Origin: CAVTHK01 sp964552235
Lineage (GTDB): Bacteria; Spirochaetota; Spirochaetia; SZUA-6; CAVTHK01
Length of the DNA stretch: 64,000 nt
NCBI GenBank assembly: GCA_964552235.1
Contig: CAZKGO010000010.1
Span: forward strand, 1-64,000
Direction: 5' to 3'
The notes under the pieces are model-generated. The model was not told where the DNA came from. It did no database searches and saw nothing but the letters and a program-made list of their open reading frames with translations. Below, in pieces: positions 48,520 to 56,117 of the stretch (its first letter is position 1; every line of letters starts with the position of its first letter). Position numbers and translations under genes: made by a program.

Positions 48520-49905
48520 CTAGAACCCGGCCTGGGGCGCCGCGTCCTTGATGAAGTCCTTCATCGCCTGCTCGGGGGTCTTGCTCCGCGAGTAGACCGC
48601 CTCGAAGCCGGCCTGCATGAACTTCTTGACCTTGGTCCAGGACGGCTCGAAGGCCTGGGAGCCCCAGAACGGCACACCGTAGGTGGACAGCTCGCGCTCG
48701 TACAGCGCGATGTCGGGCTTGAACTCCAGCCACTCCGGCGACTGGTACATCTTCGCATTGGCGCTCTTGCGCGCCGAGATGTAGAGCAGGGTCTCGAGCC
48801 TCACGAGCATGTCGCTGCTCGTCAGGTACTTCGCGAAGTCGACGGCCGCCTCGAGCGTGGCAGGGCTCTTGGCCTTCTTGTAGACGCTGAAGCCGCTGCT
48901 CACCAGCTGGGTCCCGCGGGTCTTGCCGGGCACTCCCGGGAACGGCGCCACGTAGGGCCGGAATTTCTGGATCTTCCCTGCTTTCGTCTCCCGGTCGATG
49001 CGGCCGATCTCGTAGGGTCCGCCGTTGCCCATGGCGAGCTGGTGCGCATGGAAAGGCCTGATCACGCCGTAGTTGTCGGCGGCCTCGGCTCCCTTGGGGG
49101 CGATCTTGTGCGTGTAGATCGCGTCGACGATGAACTGGAATCCCCTGATCGCGTCCGGCGAGTCGATCGCAAAGGCCGTCTCCTTGTCGTTGAGCAGGCG
49201 GCCGCCGTGGTTGTAGATGTAGGGCCAGTCCGTGTCGAACATCTTGGCCTGGAAGCCGGTGAGGAATACGTCGTTCTCGCCGTCGCCGTTGGTGTCCTTG
49301 GAGATCTTCTTGCCGACCTGGACGAACTCGTCCATGGTCCAGCCCTGGCTCACGATCCGCTTCCAGTCGACGCCGGCGGCCTCGAACATCGGCGGGTAGA
49401 TCAGGTTCGTGATGCCCATGCCGTTATTGCCGAAGTTCCAGGGAAAGCGCACGATCTTGCCGTCCACCGTCGCATCGGCCAGCGCCACCGGCACGAAGTC
49501 CGCCTTGTCCTCGGCCGTGAGGTACTTGTCCAGCTCCAGGAGGAGGCCGGCCCGCGCGACCTCGACCAGGCCGTTGATCCGGGCCACGTTCGGCGTGTTG
49601 CCGGCCGCGATGGCCGCCATCTGCTTCTGGTTGTACTCCGCGTTGCTCACCATCACCCCGGTCACCGTGACATTGGGGTGCTTCTCCATGTAGGTCTTCG
49701 ACGCCCACTCGATGAACTCGGTGCCGTCGAGTGACTTGCCCGCGGGTATCCCCGGAACCACGATCCGCCACGGGTTGATCCACCAGGTGATCTCCACCTT
49801 CTCGATTTCCTTGGCGGTCTCACCCTGGGGGGTGGCCAAGAGGAGGCCTCCTCCCCCGAGAAAGAGAGCCGCGACAGCCACAGCGAACACAGCATGCCTG
49901 TTCAC
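48520..49905 (-). CDS. Family 1 extracellular solute-binding protein (sugar ABC importer)
   Basis: A 461-residue periplasmic binding protein. The GTG at 49905 has GGAGG five bases upstream. The signal peptide (NRHAVFAVAVAALFLGGGG) is followed by LLLATPQGETAKE, with no lipobox Cys. VEITWWINPW begins the mature lobe; YMEKHPNVTVTGVMV and AAIAAGNTPNVARI are typical of MalE/UgpB-like proteins. The segment SKDTNGDGENDVF is an EF-hand-like Ca-binding loop often found in spirochaete and Paenibacillus binding proteins. It is divergent from its two permease genes, an unusual arrangement. The sugar is unknown. Confidence 0.9.
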   Translation of the reverse strand: MNRHAVFAVAVAALFLGGGGLLLATPQGETAKEIEKVEITWWINPWRIVVPGIPAGKSLDGTEFIEWASKTYMEKHPNVTVTGVMVSNAEYNQKQMAAIAAGNTPNVARINGLVEVARAGLLLELDKYLTAEDKADFVPVALADATVDGKIVRFPWNFGNNGMGITNLIYPPMFEAAGVDWKRIVSQGWTMDEFVQVGKKISKDTNGDGENDVFLTGFQAKMFDTDWPYIYNHGGRLLNDKETAFAIDSPDAIRGFQFIVDAIYTHKIAPKGAEAADNYGVIRPFHAHQLAMGNGGPYEIGRIDRETKAGKIQKFRPYVAPFPGVPGKTRGTQLVSSGFSVYKKAKSPATLEAAVDFAKYLTSSDMLVRLETLLYISARKSANAKMYQSPEWLEFKPDIALYERELSTYGVPFWGSQAFEPSWTKVKKFMQAGFEAVYSRSKTPEQAMKDFIKDAAPQAGF

Positions 49906-49935
49906 GATCCACCTCCCTGATGTCGACTCAAACCC

Positions 49936-49964
49936 ATTTTCGCCCACGGCGCCGTCGGCGTCAA
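49936..49964 (-). promoter_or_regulatory. Promoter of the binding-protein gene
   Basis: On the minus strand TTGACG (49964-49959), 17 bp, GAAAAT (49941-49936). It is back to back with the promoter of the divergent permease operon. Confidence 0.45.
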
Positions 49965-49978
49965 ACGCGCCGGCGGCT

Positions 49979-50008
49979 TTGCAGGTCCGCGGAAGACCCT
50001 GCTATACT
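49979..50008 (+). promoter_or_regulatory. Promoter of the permease operon (extended -10)
   Basis: TTGCAG (49979-49984), 18 bp, TATACT (50003-50008) preceded by TGC, giving an extended -10. It drives the rightward genes from 50068. Confidence 0.65.
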
Positions 50009-50067
50009 GGGGCTCGGCAAGCGGCCGACGGCGGGCGAAGCGTCGCCGCCCCAAGGGGGAAACCGCG

Positions 50068-50991
50068 ATGAGCGCTTCCGCGACACAGGCCGGCGCAGGC
50101 GGCGGCAGGCAGCCCGGACTCCTGCGGCGCATCGCGGCAGGCCGCGCCGGCTACCTGTTCCTCGCCCCCCACTTTTTCTTCTTCGCCGTGTTCTTTCTCG
50201 TTCCCTTTTTGCAGGGCATCTACCGCAGCTTCTTCCAGTACACCCTCGGCAACTTTCGGTTCTGGGGCCTGGACGGCTACGTCCGCCTGCTGCGCGACCG
50301 GCTGTTCTGGGTGGCGCTGCGGAACACGGCGTACTACACCCTGGCGATCGTCCCGCTGTGGCTGTTCAAGGCGCTGGTCATCTCCGTGCTGCTGTTCCCC
50401 TTCTCCACGCAGGTGCAGACCGTGTTCAAGGCACTGTTCTACCTGCCCCACGTGGCGAGCGTGGTCATCATCTCGCTGATCTGGCTCTGGATCTACAATC
50501 CCCAGTTCGGGCTCCTCAACGCGCTCATGCGGATGGTCGGTCTGCCGACGCAGGTGTGGCTCGGCAACAAGGCGCTCGCCATGCCGTCGGTGATCCTGAT
50601 GCAGCTCGTCATGGGCGGAGGCACCACCATCGTGCTGCTGTCTGCGGCTCTGGCGGGAATCCCCGGCGAGTACATCGAGGTGGCCCGCATCGAAGGCGCG
50701 AATCCCGTGCAGGTCTTTTCCCGCATCATGCTCCCGCTCATCAAGCCGGTGATCCTCTACCTGGTGGTCGTGGGCACCATCAACAGCTTCCAGGTGTTCG
50801 ACCAGGTGTACGTCCTGACCAAGGGCGGACCGGAGTTTGCCACGGTGACCATGGTCTACCAGATCTACGAGCGCGCCTTCATCACCTTCGACTTCGGCGT
50901 CGCCCTCTCCGAGTCGGTCGTGCTCATGCTGGTGCTGATCGCCTTTGCGGTAGCCCAGTTCAAGTTCCTGGGCGGCGGAGTGGAGTACTAG
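50068..50991 (+). CDS. Sugar ABC transporter permease, MalF/UgpA-like
   Basis: A 307-residue permease with six main membrane segments. The start is ATG 50068 with AAGGGGG upstream. AGYLFLAPHFFFFAVFFLVPF is the usual first helix and EYIEVARIEGANPVQVFSRI is the EAA loop. The partner gene starts two bases after its stop. The binding protein is the divergent gene at 48520. No ATPase gene is present, so it probably uses a shared MsmX-type ATPase. Confidence 0.92.
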   Translation: MSASATQAGAGGGRQPGLLRRIAAGRAGYLFLAPHFFFFAVFFLVPFLQGIYRSFFQYTLGNFRFWGLDGYVRLLRDRLFWVALRNTAYYTLAIVPLWLFKALVISVLLFPFSTQVQTVFKALFYLPHVASVVIISLIWLWIYNPQFGLLNALMRMVGLPTQVWLGNKALAMPSVILMQLVMGGGTTIVLLSAALAGIPGEYIEVARIEGANPVQVFSRIMLPLIKPVILYLVVVGTINSFQVFDQVYVLTKGGPEFATVTMVYQIYERAFITFDFGVALSESVVLMLVLIAFAVAQFKFLGGGVEY

Positions 50992-50992
50992 G

Positions 50993-51820
50993 ATGAAGGC
51001 GAGCTCCCGCCTGGGATCCGCGCTCATCATCGCCTTTCTCTCGGCGGCCGCCCTCGTCTCGCTCATGCCCCTGTGGTGGATGCTGGTCACCGCCCTTACC
51101 GAGCCGGAGCTGACCCTCGAGTTCCCCCCGCGCCTCCTGCCGATCCCCGCGACGCTCGCCAACTTTGCCCAGGTGCTCACGTTCGGGCGCATGCCGCGCT
51201 GGTTCCTGAACACCGTGATCGTCTCGGTGTCGGTCACCGTCGCGTCGGTCTTTTTCGCGAGCATGGCGGGCTATGCCCTGGCCAAGAAGCGGTTCCCCGG
51301 CGCCAACCTCTTTCTCTGGCTGTACATCGCCTCGATGATGATCCCCCACCAGGTCGCGCTGGTGCCCCGCTACATCCTGGTGAGCAAGCTGGGCATGATC
51401 GACACTTACTGGGTGCTGATTCTCCCCGCCCTGGCCAGCCCGTCGGCGGCCTTTCTGGTCAAGCAGTACATGACCAGCCTCCCGACCGCGATCATCGAGA
51501 GCGGCGTGATCGACGGCGCCGGCGAGTGGAGGATCTACGCCCGCCTCATCTTCCCCCTGGCCATGCAGGGTCTGGCGGTCCTCATCGTGATGACCTTCGT
51601 GGGCGAGTGGAACGCCTTTATCTGGGTGCTCATCGCCACCAACAGCGTGGAGATGAGGAACATCCAGGCCGGCCTGACCTACCTCCAGGAGCTGTACCCC
51701 ATGAGGTACGCAGACGTGATGGCCGCTTCGACGCTGTCGGCCATCCCGATGTTCGTCGTGTTCTTCTCGCTGCAGCGCTACTTTCTCAAGGGCATCACGG
51801 TCGGAGCGATCAAGGGATGA
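50993..51820 (+). CDS. Sugar ABC transporter permease, MalG/UgpE-like
   Basis: A 275-residue permease with six membrane segments: the EAA loop is IESGVIDGAGEWRIYARL and the C-terminus is LKGITVGAIKG, as expected for MalG-like subunits. It starts two bases after the MalF-like gene and makes the other half of the channel. The HAD gene begins five bases after its stop, so the three genes are one transcript. Confidence 0.92.
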   Translation: MKASSRLGSALIIAFLSAAALVSLMPLWWMLVTALTEPELTLEFPPRLLPIPATLANFAQVLTFGRMPRWFLNTVIVSVSVTVASVFFASMAGYALAKKRFPGANLFLWLYIASMMIPHQVALVPRYILVSKLGMIDTYWVLILPALASPSAAFLVKQYMTSLPTAIIESGVIDGAGEWRIYARLIFPLAMQGLAVLIVMTFVGEWNAFIWVLIATNSVEMRNIQAGLTYLQELYPMRYADVMAASTLSAIPMFVVFFSLQRYFLKGITVGAIKG

Positions 51821-51824
51821 AACG

Positions 51825-52808
51825 TTGAAGGCTGCGGCGGAGAATCGCGCGGCCATGCCGGGCCGCGGGCTCGCGCTGGCGGACACCGCGATCTCGTTCG
51901 ACTTTGACGGCGTGCTCGTCCGCAGCCCCTTCGGACACGGCGTGCTTTTCCCGCTGCTCAGGGAGCTGGCCCGCTCGTGGGCCGGCCGCACCGGCTGCGC
52001 CCCTGATGCAGCCGAGCGCCGCCTCCGCGAGCTGGCGTGGGCCGAGTTCCGGCGGCGCACAGCCGGGGGGGACATCGTGCGGGCCTACGACTGGCAGGCG
52101 ATCGTCGAGGTCGTGGCGCGATCGGTGGGCGAGCGCTTCGACGGCTCCCTGGCCGAGATGACCCGCGAGTACGCGCAGCGGTTGGCGGCAGGCGGCGACC
52201 GCTCGCTGGTCTACCCGCGCGCCCACGAGGTGCTCGCCTCGCTGCAGCGGCGAGGCGCCTGCCTGCTGCTGATCACCAACGGCTTCAGGGAGTACCAGCT
52301 GCCCATGGCGCGCGCGCTTGGCCTGGAGGGCTGCTTCCACGCCATCCTGGCCTCCGACGATCTGGGCACGGTCAAGCCGAGGCCCGAAGCCTTTGAGCGC
52401 GCCTTCGGCACCTGCCCGGCCGGCAGATCGGTGCGCCGCTTTCACGTCGGCGACACCCTCAGCCACGACGTGGCAGGGGCCCGCGCCTGCGGCATCACCG
52501 CGGTCTGGATCGAGTGGGATCTGCCGCAGGAGCTGGCGGGGCTCGGCCCTTTCGAGCGGGCGCGGTCCGCGGCGCTGCGGCCGCTGCTGCGCGTCCGGCT
52601 CGAGCGCGAGCTCAGCCGGGAGGGGCCGGGCGAGCAGGAGCGGCGCGATGAGGCCGCGGTGCTGCCCGACGCCGTGATCCGGTCGCTCGAGGAGCTGGAG
52701 GACGTCGTGCTCAGCCGAGCTCGGCGAGCCACTCGTGGCCCGCGGGCAACTGCAGCGAAGGCGAGGCGCGAAGCCACGCGATCTCGGAGGCGGACAGGGC
52801 GGGCTTGA
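51825..52808 (+). CDS. HAD-superfamily hydrolase with run-on C-terminus
   Basis: A 327-residue HAD protein: motif I SFDFDGVLVRSP, motif II LLITNGFR, motif III Lys in TVKPRPEAF and motif IV GDTLSHDVAGA. It should dephosphorylate a small phosphometabolite. The start is either TTG 51825 or ATG 51855. The domain ends near PDAVIRSLEELEDVV (about residue 299); the final 30 residues are Arg/Ala/Thr-rich and read through the antisense of a broken nucleotidyltransferase remnant. This suggests that the original stop was lost in a deletion or rearrangement. Confidence 0.82.
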   Translation: MKAAAENRAAMPGRGLALADTAISFDFDGVLVRSPFGHGVLFPLLRELARSWAGRTGCAPDAAERRLRELAWAEFRRRTAGGDIVRAYDWQAIVEVVARSVGERFDGSLAEMTREYAQRLAAGGDRSLVYPRAHEVLASLQRRGACLLLITNGFREYQLPMARALGLEGCFHAILASDDLGTVKPRPEAFERAFGTCPAGRSVRRFHVGDTLSHDVAGARACGITAVWIEWDLPQELAGLGPFERARSAALRPLLRVRLERELSREGPGEQERRDEAAVLPDAVIRSLEELEDVVLSRARRATRGPRATAAKARREATRSRRRTGRA

Positions 52809-53066
52809 CGCGCCGCAGGTCGTCCAGGTCCTTGGGCCGCCGCGCGCTGCTGCCCCCCTTGTAGAGCAGCTGCACTTCGGGCCTCAGGTACGGAATCCCG
52901 TCGGGCGAGGGGCCGCCGGATGGAGGGCAGGCGCCTGTAGACCCAATCGTCGCCCCGGACCTCGACCAGCATCAGTGGGAAGGCCCAGGGCGCCGCGTCG
53001 TCGCGCCGCGCCCACACGCCGTGCGCCGGCTCCCGCAGCGCTTCGGCCGCGGCCCGCCCGCTCACC
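52711..53066 (-). pseudogene. Frameshifted, truncated nucleotidyltransferase (aminoglycoside-adenylyltransferase-like) remnant
   Basis: Reading leftwards, the first part encodes HGVWARRDDAAPWAFPLML, then EVRGDDWVYRRLPSIRRP. After a frame change near 52930 the sequence continues GIPYLRPEVQLLYKGG, RPKDLDDL and LPAGHEWLAELG followed by a stop. Together these match the C-terminal half of a nucleotidyltransferase-like family related to aminoglycoside adenylyltransferases, with its usual PEVQLLYK and PKD motifs. The N-terminal half is absent: the remnant begins inside the stop of the upstream methyltransferase gene. It is therefore doubly damaged and not functional. Its 3' end overlaps the HAD gene on the other strand. 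Confidence 0.7.
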
Positions 53067-53778
53067 AGACGCCGGGCAGCAGCCGGTATCGCGTCCGCTG
53101 CGCGTACTCCGGGTAGCCGGGCAGCTCGCCGAGCAGCGTCCTGTCCTCGAGCACGGTGCGCACGACGATCAGCGCGGCGTTCGCCGCCGCAGGCGCCAGC
53201 GCCCAGGCGGACCCGACTCCCAGCGGCAGCGCGAAGACCATCGCGATAAACGAGGCGTACCCGGGGTGGCGCACGAACCGGTAGGGGCCTCCTGTGGCCA
53301 CCCGGTGGCCCCGCTCCTCCTGGATCCGTACCGTCTTCTCGAAGAACGGATTGGCGAGCATCGCCCAGTGGCCCAGCATGCCGGAAAGCAGGAACAGGAG
53401 GATCGCCGGCGCCAGCCAGGCCGGCGACAGCGACGACCAGCCGAAGCGAACGTCCAGGCCGGCCGTGACAGGAAGCGCCAGAGACAGCAGCCCGCCCACG
53501 GCCGCGATCGCTTTGTCCCATCCCTTGGTGCCCTTGCCGTGGCCGCCGCGGGCGTTCACGATCTCGGCGAACCGGGGATGACGCGCCAGGACCAACGGGA
53601 CGCCCAGCCCATAGTACAGCAGCCCCGCACCGAAGTAGCACCAGGCCCTTCCGTCGCGCCACCGGCCTGCAGCCGCGAAGTACAACGCGATCGGAAGCAG
53701 CAGAGTCACCGCCACTTCCGCCAGCCGGCGCCGGCCCTGGGGTGTCAGCCGCGGCTTGCCGCCTTCACCTTTTGCCAT
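53062..53778 (-). CDS. Isoprenylcysteine carboxyl methyltransferase (ICMT)-family membrane protein
   Basis: A 238-residue protein with five or six hydrophobic segments and the ICMT/PEMT signature near the C-terminus: GPYRFVRHPGYASFI, followed by RTVLEDRTLLGELPGYPEYA and RYRLLPGVW. These segments bind SAM and the lipid. Bacterial homologues have no known prenylated-protein substrate; methylation of a lipid or small hydrophobic molecule is likely. Upstream gene start ATG 53778 is preceded by AACGGAGGAACCC. It is a single transcript divergent from the Uma2 gene. Confidence 0.83.
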   Translation of the reverse strand: MAKGEGGKPRLTPQGRRRLAEVAVTLLLPIALYFAAAGRWRDGRAWCYFGAGLLYYGLGVPLVLARHPRFAEIVNARGGHGKGTKGWDKAIAAVGGLLSLALPVTAGLDVRFGWSSLSPAWLAPAILLFLLSGMLGHWAMLANPFFEKTVRIQEERGHRVATGGPYRFVRHPGYASFIAMVFALPLGVGSAWALAPAAANAALIVVRTVLEDRTLLGELPGYPEYAQRTRYRLLPGVW

Positions 53779-53880
53779 GGGTTCCTCCGTTCTTCAGCGC
53801 GGGGCCTGTCCGTTCCGGTGAGCTTGCATCGGCGATCCGTGCGCCGCAAAGCAGCGGCGGGCGCGGGATCGTTTTCAGGT

Positions 53881-53886
53881 TATACT
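53881..53886 (+). promoter_or_regulatory. Likely -10 element of the Uma2 gene
   Basis: TATACT ends seven bases before the ATG at 53894, so the mRNA may be leaderless; the AGGAG right after it is too close to the ATG to work as a normal ribosome-binding site. No clear -35 is seen. Confidence 0.35.
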
Positions 53887-53893
53887 AGGAGCC

Positions 53894-54490
53894 ATGCGCA
53901 AGATGGGACTGCCGGCGCGCAAGCTCGACCGGGTCTACACCTACGCCGACTACAAGACCTGGCCCGACGACGAACGGTGGGAGCTGATCGAAGGGGTCGC
54001 CTGGAACATGAGCCCGGCTCCGAACCTGGGACACCAGTCGATCAGCATGACGTTCTCACGGATCCTCGGCTCCTGGCTGCGCGGCAAGGAGTGCGCGGTC
54101 TTCGCAGCGCCCTTTGACGTCGTGCTGCCCGACGAGCCCGGCCAGCACGAGGACCGGGCCACGACAGTGGTGCAGCCCGACATCGCTGTGATCTGCGACC
54201 GCTCGAGGCTGCGGCCCTGGGGCTGCCTCGGCGCTCCTGACTGGGTGATCGAGATCCTCTCGCCCTACACGTCCAAGAAGGACATGTCCGACAAGCTCGC
54301 GCTCTACCAGAAGCACAGGGTGGCGGAGTACTGGATCGTGGACCCGGGCAACCGGTACATCCATGTCTACCGGCTCGGGTCCGACGGCCGCTACGGCGAT
54401 CCGCTGGTGCTGATCGGGAACGCTTCGGCCGAGCCGTCGGTCTGCCCCGGCCTCGCGATTCCGCTCGACGAGATCTTCGCGGCGCCCTGA
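53894..54490 (+). CDS. Uma2-family (DUF820) putative restriction endonuclease
   Basis: A 198-residue protein of the PD-(D/E)XK-like Uma2 family. It has YTYADYKTWPDDERWELIEG at the N-terminus, VQPDIAVICD, PDWVIEILSPYTSKKDMSDK and LYQKHRVAEYWIVDP, the standard core. The family is abundant in cyanobacteria and other environmental bacteria, is suspected to be a nuclease, and has no defined biological role. The gene stands alone between a divergent methyltransferase and a convergent enolase-superfamily gene. An in-frame ATG at 53903 is an alternative start. Confidence 0.88.
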   Translation: MRKMGLPARKLDRVYTYADYKTWPDDERWELIEGVAWNMSPAPNLGHQSISMTFSRILGSWLRGKECAVFAAPFDVVLPDEPGQHEDRATTVVQPDIAVICDRSRLRPWGCLGAPDWVIEILSPYTSKKDMSDKLALYQKHRVAEYWIVDPGNRYIHVYRLGSDGRYGDPLVLIGNASAEPSVCPGLAIPLDEIFAAP

Positions 54491-54495
54491 GGCTC

Positions 54496-55680
54496 CTATC
54501 CCGCGGCGTGCCGCCTCAGGGCGTCCTCGCGCAGATCCACCCCCAGGCCCGGCCGGCCGGTCGGGATGAGGTATCCCTTCTCCCACCTGAACGGCTCGTC
54601 GACCAGCTCGTCGAAGAAACCGTCGCTCTTGTAGATGCTCTCCTGGACGAGAAAGTTGGGCGTGCAGACATCCATCTGGAGCGACGCGGCCGTGAGGATC
54701 GGGCCGCCCCACACGTGGGGCGCCATGTCGATGTAGTAGGCCTCGGCCATGCCGGCGATCTTGCGGAACTCGGTGATCCCGCCGCAGCAGCAGATGTCGG
54801 GCTGCGCGATCGCCGCGGCGCCTTTTTCAAAGAGGCGCACAAAGTCGTAGACCGTGGCGAGGCGCTCGCCCGTGGCGATCGGGATCGTGGTGGCTCTCGC
54901 GACCTTGGCCATCTCCTTCGCGTTCTCGGGCGGCACGGGCTCCTCGAACCAGAGCGGGTCGTAGGGCTCGAGCCTGCGGGCCAGGCGGATCGCGGCGGCC
55001 GCCGTCATCTGTCCGTGAGTGCCCACCAGGATGTCGCAGCGCGAGCCGACGGTCTCGCGGATGAGGCGGATCGTGCGCTCGGCGCGGTCGAGGACCTCCA
55101 GCGAGAGCTGCCACGGCGTCGACGGCTCACCGCGCTCCCCCACCTGCGGGATCGGATCGAGCTTGACGGCGGTAAAGCCTTCGGCCGCCATTTCGCCGGC
55201 TCGCGCAGCCACGGCCTGCGAGTCAATCCAGAAGTCCCGCAGCGGGCTCGCCTGCGCGCCTGCTCGGTGCGCCGGGTAGATGTAGGAGTAGGTCCGGATG
55301 CGATCGCGGTAGACTCCCCCGCCCAGCTCGTGGATCGGCGCGCCGCGTGTCTTGCCCGCGATGTCCCACAGAGCGATGTCGAAGCCGCTCAGGATCCCCA
55401 TCCGGATCAGGTCCGCGTGGTGGCATAGCAGGGTCTGGTACATCCGCTTCCAGAGGAACTCGCGGCGCAGGGGGTCCTCGCCAACCAGGAACGCCTGCGC
55501 GATCTCCTCGACCTCGGCGTTCAGGCTGCGGCTCTTGCCGCGGTTGGCGTTGAGGAAGGCCATCTCGCCCCAGCCGCTCACGCCCTCGTCGGTGTTGATC
55601 CTCAGGAAGTACCACTCCGTCCCGCCGCGATGCGGCCGCGGAACGGACACCGTAAAGGTGTCGACGCCGCGGATCTTCAT
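54496..55680 (-). CDS. Enolase-superfamily dehydratase (mandelate racemase/muconate lactonizing enzyme type)
   Basis: A 394-residue enzyme. An N-terminal alpha/beta cap (GVSGWGEMAFLNANRGKS region) is followed by a barrel with FTAVKLDPIPQ (catalytic Lys), LVGTHGQMT, LWFEEPVPPEN (metal Glu), ATGERLATVYDF (metal Glu) and APHVWGGPI (His). These resemble acid-sugar dehydratases of the galactonate/mannonate dehydratase groups, which remove water from an aldonate to give a 2-keto-3-deoxy acid. It is the last gene of an aminotransferase-RidA-enolase operon, overlapping RidA (ATGA). Substrate may thus be an amino-sugar acid; this is inference. Confidence 0.87.
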   Translation of the reverse strand: MKIRGVDTFTVSVPRPHRGGTEWYFLRINTDEGVSGWGEMAFLNANRGKSRSLNAEVEEIAQAFLVGEDPLRREFLWKRMYQTLLCHHADLIRMGILSGFDIALWDIAGKTRGAPIHELGGGVYRDRIRTYSYIYPAHRAGAQASPLRDFWIDSQAVAARAGEMAAEGFTAVKLDPIPQVGERGEPSTPWQLSLEVLDRAERTIRLIRETVGSRCDILVGTHGQMTAAAAIRLARRLEPYDPLWFEEPVPPENAKEMAKVARATTIPIATGERLATVYDFVRLFEKGAAAIAQPDICCCGGITEFRKIAGMAEAYYIDMAPHVWGGPILTAASLQMDVCTPNFLVQESIYKSDGFFDELVDEPFRWEKGYLIPTGRPGLGVDLREDALRRHAAG

Positions 55681-56117
55681 GCGACCTCGACGATCATCTC
55701 GATCTCGACCGCGCAGCCTCCGGGCAGCGAGGCCATGCCGACGGCGCTGCGCGCGTGCTTGCCCGCGGCCTCGCCGTACAGCTCGACGAGCAGGTCGGTG
55801 CAGCCATTGGCCACGGCGGGCTGCTCGACGAAATCGGGCGCCGAGTTGACCATGGCCAGCAGCTTGACCACGCGCTTGACCTTGTCGAGATCGTCGATCT
55901 CGGCCTCAAGGTTCGCGAGCAGCTGCAGCGCGCACTCGCGCGCGGCCTCGCGGGCGGTTGCGACGTCGAGCCCGGCGCCCACCTTCCCCTTGATCTTCGA
56001 CCCCGCCCCCGAGGTGAACACGAGGTTGCCGACTCTCACCGCCCGCTGGAGCTTGCCCCTCGGCCACGGCTCGGGGAGCGTGAGACCCTTGCCTTCGAGC
56101 TTCGCCCTGACGTTCAT
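55677..56117 (-). CDS. RidA-family (YjgF/YER057c/UK114) deaminase-like protein
   Basis: A 146-residue protein of the RidA fold, starting at ATG 56117 with AAGGAG six bases upstream. Conserved segments are AVRVGNLVFTSGAG, KIKGKVGAGLDVATAREAAR and the C-terminal HARSAVGMASLPGGCAVEIE with the family Arg. RidA proteins hydrolyse reactive 2-aminoacrylate/imine intermediates produced by PLP enzymes. Here it lies between an aminotransferase and an enolase-superfamily dehydratase and overlaps both (four bases each side), so imine hydrolysis within their pathway is a natural role. Confidence 0.88.
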   Translation of the reverse strand: MNVRAKLEGKGLTLPEPWPRGKLQRAVRVGNLVFTSGAGSKIKGKVGAGLDVATAREAARECALQLLANLEAEIDDLDKVKRVVKLLAMVNSAPDFVEQPAVANGCTDLLVELYGEAAGKHARSAVGMASLPGGCAVEIEMIVEVA

